From NCBI GenBank assembly GCA_014529385.2, contig CM043942.1:29326969-29386968 (forward strand): 60,000 bases of DNA, in the 5' to 3' direction. Both the position numbers and the translations under genes were made by a program. Below the pieces are notes generated by a model, which was given only the letters and a program-made list of their open reading frames with translations, ran no database searches and had not been told where the DNA came from. This DNA comes from Adiantum capillus-veneris (taxonomy: Eukaryota; Streptophyta; Polypodiopsida; Polypodiales; Pteridaceae). Positions 22,481 through 32,483 of this stretch are shown here, in pieces (within the stretch, counting starts at the first letter, position 1; every line of letters starts with the position of its first letter).

Positions 22481-22990
22481 GCAAGTCTAATTTTAATGTA
22501 TGCTATTCATGTATTGTAATGCTTGAATTTAATATTTGAATTTTAGAGAGATTCTTGTTTTCGAGTAAAAATAATGTAGGTTTGAATCATTTGTGGTAGA
22601 AAATATGTAAAGTTTTATCGTTTAATTTGTAATATTTGCATTATTTGACAAAGTAAGATGTCTATTGGTATATATTTTTCTAGTAATTTATTGATATGCA
22701 TCTCTTTCAAAATATTTGCTAGTGGTATGGATTATGGTTTATCTAGAAGTTTAAGTGGCTTGGTAAGTATACGATGCTTATGAGATATGGTACGTACGGT
22801 GAATGACGGGGATTTTTAGGGTCATATATTTAACAAGCCACCTCAGGACCTCTTGGTACTCGGGAGCTATTGAGTTCATAGTCAGCAATGAAAAATGTTG
22901 GGTAGAACTAACTTAAAACAATGTCAAAATCAACTTCATATTCTTTTAGTTAATATTGTGTTATTTTTTTATCAAACATAAATACAAAAC

Positions 22991-24193
22991 ATGGCTGACA
23001 TCGTAGGATCGAGTGCTACTGTAAAAAAATTCAAGGAGGACAAGTAGGCAGGAAGAAACAATCAGCAGGAATAGTGGGAGTTTTCCATCAATGTGGCAAA
23101 TCATTTTATAGAGTGGGAGTGCAAACTTTGTCATGTATGCAAATCTGGTGGAGCGCCACATATTAGGGAACATTTTCTTGGTGGTCCCAAGAAATCATGT
23201 CGTGTGTGTACACACCCTCATGCTCCTGTTGTTGCTAAGCGTTTAAGAGAAGAGTTTGAGAAGAAAGATGCTAAAAGATCGCATCATGGAAGAGAACAGG
23301 ATGATATATCAGAATTGCATCATGGATCAAACAATCATACTCCCGAAGGAACGCCAGTCAGCACCCCAATTTTAGTGATATGAGGGAAACCCCATGTAAA
23401 GAGTGTCTCCTCACAATGTCAATTTAGTGGGAGAAACACTTTGATGCGACAAACCTCCTTACAAAAGAGTTTTCACGGGAATGCTTTAGAAGAATCTCAA
23501 CTTGCCTTGGAACAAGCAATCTTCTATACAAGAAATGCTATGTCTATGGTAGATAGAGATCATTGGAAGACAACATGGAAAAAAATTGGTGAGTTTGGTG
23601 CTGGATTTTTGCCACGTTCTTATCAGTCTATGCGCTTTGAACTGTTAGAAAAGTGCTATGAAGAAGTGAAAGAGCGAGTACAGAGAGTCATTCTTAGTAA
23701 TATATCACTATCTTGATGTACCATCGTCAATGAGGGATGGTCTAATGTACAACAACATCCATTAATCAATGTTCTAGTTTTATCACTCAGAGGGGAAACA
23801 TTTGTGAGAGTAGTTGATAGTATTGGTATGATTAAGTCAGGTTCCTACATTGACGATGTACTTACATTTGTTATTGAAGAAGTAGGACCAAAGCATGCGA
23901 TATAGATTGTTATGGATAATGCTAAAAATTGTCGGTGTGCAAGTAAAATCTTAAAGCTACATTATCCTCACATATTCCTTAGTGGTTATAACACTCACAG
24001 TCTAAATCTTGTATTGAAAGATTGGTATAAAAGTTAGGACACTCCTTGGTTTGCAAACATTATTAACAGTTCGTGGAAGGTCATCAAATTCATTTTGAAA
24101 CTCCAAAGGGTGCTTGATATTTATCGCTCTCGCATGGCAGTTACCTTAAAGTTGCCTACTGAGACTTGATTTTGTACATATTTTTACACCCTA
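22991..24193 (+). pseudogene. Second hAT transposase (DUF659 type), 5' part, cut by the 19.2-kb element
   Basis: The ATG at 22991 opens MADIVGSSATVKKFK. A BED-like zinc finger follows (WECKLCHVC...HIREHFLGG, near 23106-23175). Downstream, DRDHWKTTWKKIGEFGAGFLP and VNEGWSNVQQHPLINVLVLS give the DUF659 Trp-containing block. IVMDNAKNCRCASKIL and GYNTHSLNLVLKDW give the catalytic-Asp block and the H-x-LNL motif. Stops at 23045-23050, 23714, 23903 and 24165 and a frame change near 23380 make it non-functional. The sequence is cut at 24193 and resumes at 43385. Confidence 0.78.
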
Positions 24194-25206
<1,013 letters not shown>

Positions 25207-25221
25207 CTCCCCCCCTCCGCG
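25207..25221 (-). other. Polypurine tract of the 19.2-kb element
   Basis: The minus strand reads CGCGGAGGGGGGGAG directly before the LTR start TGTTGAGCC. It primes plus-strand DNA synthesis. The 3' ORF stop codon ends only a base or two upstream. Confidence 0.88.
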
Positions 25222-25222
25222 T

Positions 25223-28200
25223 TCATGTCGTCCCTGACATGACTTTTATGCTTGTCAATAAAGTCCTGTCGTCTTGAGCATCTGCAAATGTGATTCGTAT
25301 CGTAGGTTGCCGATGGTCAAGGTTGGGCCGAATATTACTCTCGTGGGTGAAAAAGCCGGTGTAGAAAGCTTCTTCGAATGTTTGCATGTGGAAGCTAGGC
25401 AAAAACATAATCCTCTGGTATAGGAGGTGCAACACTTTTGGAGAAGGCTGCAATGAAAGGTCATACATCATATCAGTCACTGTGTCGGCCGTCGATAGTA
25501 GACTCGAGGTCGTGGCTTTATCTGGCGCGAACACTTCAATGCAAGCTAAGAGAGTCCTGCAAATTTTCTTGAGCATCTGACACGAAAGGTCAGGAGAGCC
25601 AGTAAAGAGCTTGATGGTGCCCGTTAGGGTTTTCACCATGTAGGCTTTACCTATTCTCTCTCCTGCCTTTGGTCCTGGCATCCTTGGGTAATTAAGCCAA
25701 TTTGGCTTCTTTTCTGCAATCCTGCCATGCTCTTTCCAGCTTCTGACTCTTGGCACTGGGCAGAAGGTTGCATCCTCCCGAATCTCCTTTGGTGCCTCTA
25801 CCAAGTAGATGAGGTAGGCTGGGTATTTGTTCAGCCAACCTTTCCTCCATCTAGGCTGCGAATCTACAATCTTCTTTGATTGTTCCTCTTTTGTGATGTC
25901 GCCTTCGTAAAGAGCGACATACTGCTCCTCCTCTATTCTCTTTTTTGCTTTTATCACTTCAAACTTCATCAAAGGGAAAGGCAGGCTGGGTTGCATCCAC
26001 TCTTCATGGAGCACTTTTGTGTCTAACCCCTGAAGTCTAATGGAGATTAGGAGTCTCCTCTCCCATTCCATTTCCGCCTTGGCACTCTCCTCTGTTGACT
26101 TTTCTATTTGGTCATGGAGCCTTTGTTCTTCTTCTTCAGAGATTCTTGAAGTTGAGGCCACCTCTTGAACTGGGGCTGGATCTTCAATTGTGGTTGCCTC
26201 TCCAGTTTCTGGTAGCTCTATGGCTGCTCCACCTTATCCTTCTTGTGGTGTCTCTGTCTCTCTTCTTTGTTGCTCTTGTAGATCTTGGAGCTGTTTGCGG
26301 AGGGTCTCATTCTCTGTTCTTGGTGTTTGATTTTCTAAAGTGAGCCTCTCCTCTGCTGCCAATGATCCCTCCGCAATGTGCAACCTTTGCACTTGCTCTA
26401 ATCTTAGCTCTCTTTGTAAGCTTCGGACCTGGTCTTCCAGAGCTGGTACAAGAGCTCCCTCTTGTTCGGTTCCTGCTCTGCTAGCTCTAGGGGTAGTCCT
26501 GAGTCTAGTGATCGTTCTTTCTTGGAGCTCGACTCTTTCCCTTAGCTCAATGAGCTCATCTTTAGCCGCCTCCAAGTCGTCTTCCATCCGCTCCCTTGCT
26601 TCCTGTGCACTTGTTACTTCTCTTGAAGCCTCGGCTAGCTGGAGTATCAAGCCGTCTCTCTCGTTTTCCGCATCGTAGAGTGATGCTTTATGACTTTCAG
26701 ATTCAGTCATAGCATCCTCTAATTTCCTCTGCAACTCGGCTTCCCTTTGTTTGGCTGTCCCAATCTCCACTTCCTTTGCCTTAGATCTTTCTTTGATCTT
26801 GTTGAGCAGTTCATGCACCATGTGCATGTCTTTTTCATCTTCATCTGTCAACTCTAAAGCTTTTTTGGCCACCACCTCCACTGGCTTCGGCTCTTCTAGT
26901 ACGTTCTGCTCGTCCAGTTTTTCATCACTTTCTTTTGTACTCTTTGTATTTTCCTCTGTCCCTCTCCGATCATCTCGTTTTTGTAGGGTGATCCCATAAA
27001 CCGCCTCAAGGGCCTCTTCTTCAGTGTACCCTATCGCTACCAGATCCTCATAATCGTTTTTCTTTTGCTGAATTGGATCTATCTCCTTTTCATTGGTCCC
27101 GGCCTCCGGCTTTTCCATACCAGCCGTGTCCATCTCTACTGTGGTCTCTTCCACAATGATTTCCGTCTTCTTCGGGCTGGGTACATCAGTAAAGGAGGGC
27201 TGAGTGTCCTCAGTCATCTTGGCTTTCCCTTTGTTTGCTTGCCCGTCTTTCTCTTGAGGTTCAGTAGACTCATCTACTTTCTTCTTCCCCTTGTCGTCCT
27301 TTTTCAGCTCAGCTTTTAAAAGTTGTACTTCCTCTTCAGTGTATGTCTCGACAGGTTGCTGTTCCAGTATAGCCACTGACTCCTCATAAGCTCTAATATA
27401 TTGATCATATTGATCAACATGTGGCCTGGCTGAGCTAGTTCCGACTTTAGTGGGGTCTGGAACCCACTTTTCTTCAAAGTCCCCCTTTAGAGCTCTTTCC
27501 GCTCTAAACTGCTCCACCAGTCTTTCCATTCTTGCCGCTTTCTGACTTTTGGTTTGCTTGGGAGAAACCTTCTTCTTTGCTTTCTTCATAATCGGCTCAT
27601 CCACATTCTCTTCAGGTTCTGAAACTATTTCTAGTTTCCTACGTGCGCTTGTGGACGCCCTCTTGGATACTTCAGGTTGTTCTTCCTCCTCATCGGCTTC
27701 TCTAAGCCACTCATTCTGGGAGGGAACCTTTGGCCATTGATCTCTGGCTCCAATAGCTTCATAAGCTATTCTTGTCAGAACTTCAGCTCCTCCTATATAC
27801 TTTGGCTTCTCGTTGTGCATGGCAATTACTTGCTCGTGGATGTGTTGAGCGTAATTCACCTCTTTTGGCATATTGCTCTTCAATGCCCATGTGATGGTAG
27901 TTGCAATGGCATGGGGCGGTGTCGTATACTTTTGCGGTCTTTTACTGCAAATATGGAGAAATTGGTTGTACAGTCGGCAAAGGGTTGCTGCTCTTTGGTC
28001 TGCCATATCTCCATAAGTTGCATTCTGTTTCTTGGACCCATAAACCTCTATAGCCTCCCTTCTTTCCCTGACAGAGCTCCCTTTGTTGTTCAGCTTCAAT
28101 GCATCTGCAATGAGCTGTGGAGTGATCTGTACCTCTACTTTCTCTCCATCTATTGCTGTCAATGTGGCTTTCCCATCCTTCTGAATGGAGGTTGCCAACT

Positions 28201-28552
28201 CATACACTCTTCTTGTATCTACACCTGATGGTCTCGAGGTGAAGAATCTGTGCAAGTCTGCCCTTTCCAGGTACCTGCTGATGTTCTCTGACCTGCTATA
28301 ATCCACCAATTCTTGTGGGATCATCGGTATATCCACCGCTTGCCCTTGAGGATCTCTGAAAGTCCCCTGGTAGATCTTTATTCCCTCTTGTTCCAGTACT
28401 GTTTCCTCCACCCGTTCCAGTACTGTTTCCTCCACCCAAGTTTTGGTTGGCTTGAGGGTTTCTGTTGGAATGTCAAAGGGTTCCGCTTCTGCAAGAGCAT
28501 CTTTGATTGTCGGTCTTTTTCTCTTCATTGCCGATAACTTGGCGGAATCCAT
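25223..28552 (-). pseudogene. Large 3' ORF of the 19.2-kb element, ~1,108 codons with one in-frame stop
   Basis: Function unknown. The ATG at 28552 opens MDSAKLSAMKRKRPTIKD. A 772-codon frame ends in a TAA at 26234-26236, and the same frame continues for 24 codons into a 312-codon frame ending at the polypurine tract. It was therefore one protein, or the stop is read through. Residues about 55-300 look globular (IYQGTFRDPQGQAVDIPMIP, LERADLHRFFTSRPSGVDTR). About 310-560 is Lys/Glu-rich, with a basic patch KKAKKKVSPKQTKSQ. About 600-770 is strongly heptad-like (coiled coil). The last 312 residues contain a Trp/Pro-rich segment (QPRWRKGWLNKYPAYLIYLV). I see no signal peptide or membrane span, so it is not an obvious envelope. 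It might be related to plant retrotransposon 'transposase_32/plant mobile' ORFs, but this is a guess. Confidence 0.7.
28391..28438 (-). repeat. 24-bp in-frame tandem duplication in the 3' ORF
   Basis: TTCCAGTACTGTTTCCTCC occurs twice 24 bp apart, adding eight codons (ETVLERVE then ETVLEQEG) near residues 42-57. The copies differ only at the last base, so it is a recent slip. Confidence 0.9.
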
Positions 28553-31374
28553 GGATCCTGTAACTCCAATTTCAGAAGTTAGTGTCTTTTTAGTACTGAA
28601 AGCCGAAATGAAGCTTTTAACTATTCAAATGACTTGAAAATTGAAACATGAGCTATTCAGGGCCTAAGGATGCAGGGTAGGTGAAAAAATATGCAAACTG
28701 GGCTCAGAATCATGCTGGAGACATCATACGCGTATGATGTCTTTTGTGTCAAAATGACTTCATATTGGTTGTGCTTGTAGCTGATAGTGTATACATGAGT
28801 ATCATATGCTTGGATTTGAGTTTGGATCCCATTTGGTCAAGTTTTGGCCAGTTTAGTCCAGATCAGGCTCTTGGCAAAATTTTGAAAGGGCATTGGATTT
28901 TATGATCCAAATTGGATAAAACTTGGTGGTTCACCTTCAAATGGCATGTAGATCACTTCTGTTTGGTGGTTGAAGCCCTGAGGTGCCAAAATCACATAGT
29001 GAGACATCATACGGGTATGATGTCTTTTAGTGTATTTTTGGACCAAATTTCTCTATAAGCTTGGATATGGCTTTAGATAGGCTTATTCAGTGGATTTATG
29101 AATTTTGGATAGATTTTGGGCTAAAAATGGCTATGGAGACATCATACGCGTATGATGTCTTTTTCATCAATTTTTCATGGGATTGATTCTGTGGACTCCC
29201 CATGTACTAGTGAAGGACTGTCTCTACTCAAATCTTGGTTTGGACTTGAGTATGTTGAATTTGGGCTAAAATAGGCTTTGGATGAAGGATTTTCCCTCAA
29301 TTGGGCTAATGGGGTGATCCACTTGACCAAATGGTTCCAAACTTCATATGTAGCATGTATTAGATATATATAATGGATGTATGATGCCAAATGAGCAGTT
29401 TTGGCTCTGTAAGTGCAAATAGACATCATACGCGTATGATGTCTTTTGTGTCAAAATGGTGCTTTTTGGTTCCAGATAGCTTATAGATGTGTTAATCAAC
29501 AATCCTACAAAGTTTCAATGAGTTTGGAGTTATTTTGACAAAATTAGGACCAAAAATCAATTTTATGGCCTACTTTGCGTCTTTTTGGTTTTCCTTGGGT
29601 TTTCTCACTCCAATTCTCATGATACTTGGTTCATAGGATGTGATTAACATGTGGAATGAGGCTATGCACTCAAATGTTGAAATGGATGTGAAAATCATGC
29701 TGTGAGACATCATACGCGTATGATGTCTTTTCTTGAAATGTTGGTCTTTTTGTGCAAAGAATGCTTTGTGCTAGTGCCCTAAGCCCTGCTAACTAGTTTT
29801 CAACTTAAAAAGTCATTAGTTTAGCTAAAAAGCCCCCTTATAGGCATTTCAGTCTCCGAAGTCGTCTTTTTGCCTTGGAGTTGAATTTCTTCAACTTTTC
29901 TTCTCGAGAGTTGCATTTCCAGCTCATTGGATATGTTGTGAAGCCACCTATTTGGTTGAACTTGACTTTGGCTCCCCGTTCTTCATCTTTCTCCATTTGG
30001 TTGCCCGAAAGCGTCTTTTTCACCATTGGTAAGTGAATCAGCTTTCTTTTGGGTTTTGCTTGCAAACATAAGTCATCCATGTATATTTGAAGCTGCTTGT
30101 GAAGTTTCATGTCATTTCGTCGTCAATTTTAGCCGTTATGCCAAAATGACGCTTTGTGTGTCCGCAGCCGAATCGGTTGTTCCGACCTACTTTTGGTGAT
30201 CCAAACCCGGAGATACTCCATGGTTGCATTGCCCTCGATGTTGTTAAGCTTCCTGAGAAGTTTTGTGTCGTTTCGACAACTTTTTTCTGTTTGCCTCTTG
30301 CAAGCTCTGTTGACCTAGGGTTTTTCAAGTCGTTCTTTCTCGAGCTTTGAGTGTTAGAAACCCATCTTCTATGCTAGGGTAACCCACCTCTAAGTTCTTG
30401 CAAGGTTTGGTTAGGCGGTTGTGCCCCTACCTAGCGTTCTTTCCCATTCCCCGTCTGCTCTTGTTTCTTGGTTTTGGTCAGTTTTCGCGACAAAAGTTAA
30501 CGATAAGCATCAAAAGCTTATGGCAACGAGTCTACCTCTCATGTCTGGTGTCCTCTAAGCTCTCGTAGCAGTCGTAGAAGGCGGTAGAAGGTCGGATGCT
30601 CTTGTGTGCTCTTTGCTCTCTCCAAGAAGGTAGTAGTGGAAATGAGCTTGAAAGTGAAGTGAAAAATACTTAACTTCGGACTTCCCTGATCACTTGTTAC
30701 CAAATTTGATATGTGCTCCTATCTCGTCGTGAAATGTAGTTTAGGATTTGAAATTTCTCAATTTGGACTCCGTTTGACCTGTTTCTGAGAAATCTCTCCA
30801 CTTTGCCAAAATTCTGTCATTTCGGGCTTTCCGCAACTTTTTCAGAATTGTACCCAATTTTTACCATGGGTTGCCCTTGTCATTAGGACCATCACCGTCT
30901 ATTATTTTCTTTTTTCCGATCTCATTTCACCTGCTTTTTTATTTGTCTTTTACTTTTATCAAGAAAATCATAAAAAATAAAGGAAAATAGCAAATTGAAG
31001 CCAAAAAATTCCAAACATACACGATAAATAGCTGGTAACCCTGTGTATATGAATATACACTTATTTGTGATTTTTGGACTTGGATTACCACTTTTTTTTA
31101 CTTTTTTGCTCCAAAAACACTCTTATTTAGTGATATTTACACGTCTAGAGACCCAAATTCATCATTTGATCTCTTCTTATTGCAAAACAAGGTATATAAG
31201 GGCATAAATATTATCAATATCCGCAATCAAACATAAAAATTGCAAAATCATGTAAGACACTGCCCTTGTAATATAATTTTTGTTTTTCTTTGTTTTTTGG
31301 CGCTTATAGCTGCTTTGTAACTCCTGTATACCTGTATACCTCCCCCCTCTCCTAGTCTGAGTCCTCCCGGACGA
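28553..31374 (-). other. Non-coding spacer between the second protease ORF and the 3' ORF
   Basis: About 2.8 kb without a credible gene. The half nearer the 3' ORF carries five palindromes (28719-29728). The middle (about 30100-30650) is more GC-balanced and unlike its surroundings. At 30066-30088 there are 23 bases identical to the RT catalytic-box region at 35118-35140. The part near 30900-31250 is T-rich. Confidence 0.6.
28719..29728. promoter_or_regulatory. Palindrome array B: five copies of a 24-bp perfect inverted repeat
   Basis: Each copy is AGACATCATACG followed at once by its reverse complement. Copies lie at 28719-28742, 29002-29025 (centre ACGGGT instead of ACGCGT), 29137-29160, 29421-29444 and 29705-29728. 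Four are perfect. Centre-to-centre distances are 283, 135, 284 and 284 bp. The sequence between copies is diverged, although several copies continue with CTTTTGTGTCAAAATG or CTTTTTCATCAAT. The copy nearest the 3' ORF starts 167 bp from its ATG. The role is unknown; regulatory is inferred from conservation and position. Confidence 0.85.
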
Positions 31375-32478
31375 CTATGAAGTGTCTGTGGGCGAAGCAT
31401 TGTAGTTGTTTTGGTCATAAGTTCCCAATGCAATTGCAGAGCGATGATACAACAGCCTTTCCAATAAAGCTGCTCTTTGTTTGATTGAAAGATTGTTGGT
31501 CGGGTTTCGGGTTGGTTTTGGCACTGCGGTGGTAGAATCAGTAGATGGATTCTTCTTTGTTTTGTTGTTTTTTTTCACAATCCAAATCTGCTTCCGCTTT
31601 GCTTGTGCTTGCCACAAACTCTTTGCGACCCAAACCTGCTTTGTTTTTTGTGTTGATTTCCTCGCCTTGAAATACCTAGGAGTTTCCGTTGATTGTACTG
31701 AAGGGAGTTCCTCTTTACAAATCTTTGGGATCCAAATTTGCTTGCTATGGCTTTGTGCCGTCATGAACTTCTTTGGAATCCAGATCTGTATCACTGTCCT
31801 TGATTGTCTGGAATCACTCTGTTGTCTGGTATTGAAGACTCTGTTTTCCACCTTTGTGTTCTCTGGCACAACCTTTTTTGGTCTCCATACCAACTTTGAC
31901 TCCGTTTTTTCCCAAGGTTGAGCTGTTATATTATTGCTTGTCTTCCTTATCCACTGTTGAGAATTTCTCGTCGAAGAGTAATCCGGTTGTAAAGAAACTT
32001 TTGGTTGCCATTGCTTCTTCTTTTTCTCTGGTTGTTGTTTACCTTTGTCGTTGGATTCGTCCTTTGGAGTTGGCTCTGCTCCTTTGGTGAACTTAACTGA
32101 TTGACTTTCACCTTCGTATTTGATAAGCACTGATTTAGAGCTCCAGTCAATCATTGCATTGTATTGTTTCTGCCATGGTTGTCCTAGCAATAATGGATGT
32201 TGTGTAGCTTGGTCTTCAACCACGTGAAACATATGAGGATACACATATTGGTTAATCTGTATATGTAAAACTGTGCATCCGACAGTTTTGATTGAATTCT
32301 CAGAGTAACTCTTTAACTCTTGCTTGGCAGTTTGTAGTTTAGTGTCATTTGTCAATTGTCTATACAAACTGAGTGAAAGTAGGTTAGCTTGAGCTCCTGA
32401 ATCCAATAGTGCTCTGGCTTTGATTTGGTTGGTTCCTACTTTGCATTCAATGATGGGTTCTTCTTTGTCATTATTCAT
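31375..32478 (-). CDS. Second retropepsin-like ORF with W-x-P-K repeats, downstream of integrase
   Basis: 367 codons, uninterrupted. The ATG at 32478 lies five bases after the integrase stop, in another frame, so termination-reinitiation is possible. Residues about 10-115 form an aspartic protease-like domain: ARALLDSGAQANLLS (D26) and, at the usual distance, HPLLLGQPWQKQYN, the retropepsin 'LLGxPW' strand. Residues about 155-320 hold seven or eight spaced motifs of the type W-x-P-K or W-x-x-K (QWQPK, QWIRK, VWRPKK, IWIPKK, IWIPK, VWVAK, IWIVKK) in a Lys/Gln/Ser-rich chain, probably disordered and basic. The C-terminus (LSIKQRAALLERLL) is helical. The element already has a protease in pol, so this one is extra. 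A nucleic-acid or host-factor binding role is possible, but nothing in the sequence proves it. Confidence 0.72.
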   Translation of the reverse strand: MNNDKEEPIIECKVGTNQIKARALLDSGAQANLLSLSLYRQLTNDTKLQTAKQELKSYSENSIKTVGCTVLHIQINQYVYPHMFHVVEDQATQHPLLLGQPWQKQYNAMIDWSSKSVLIKYEGESQSVKFTKGAEPTPKDESNDKGKQQPEKKKKQWQPKVSLQPDYSSTRNSQQWIRKTSNNITAQPWEKTESKLVWRPKKVVPENTKVENRVFNTRQQSDSRQSRTVIQIWIPKKFMTAQSHSKQIWIPKICKEELPSVQSTETPRYFKARKSTQKTKQVWVAKSLWQAQAKRKQIWIVKKNNKTKKNPSTDSTTAVPKPTRNPTNNLSIKQRAALLERLLYHRSAIALGTYDQNNYNASPTDTS

Positions 32479-32483
32479 TTCTG

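Larger units (their letters stand above)
20891..22990. other. Non-coding stretch with short dispersed repeats
   Basis: The left part is probably a decayed LTR. No gene recognised; the 121-codon frame at 21776-22141 has no family features and overlaps repeats. The repeats at 21812-21900 and 22020-22480 are described separately. The sequence up to the ATG at 22991 is AT-rich. Confidence 0.5.

Noticed and set aside
25223-28552. Envelope-like protein (3' ORF after pol)
   Set aside because: No signal peptide, membrane span or fusion-like hydrophobic segment; coiled coil and charge suggest a soluble protein.
26340-28637. Several plus-strand ORFs opposite the large 3' ORF
   Set aside because: Ser/Leu-rich shadows of the Glu/Lys-rich minus-strand protein.
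28719-29728. CRISPR-like reading of the regularly spaced palindromes
   Set aside because: The repeats are 24 bp with spacers of 110-260 bp, occur inside a plant retrotransposon, and there are no cas genes.
30107-30350. Short ORFs on both strands in the spacer of the 19.2-kb element
   Set aside because: Too short, mutually overlapping, and without family features; the spacer is treated as non-coding.
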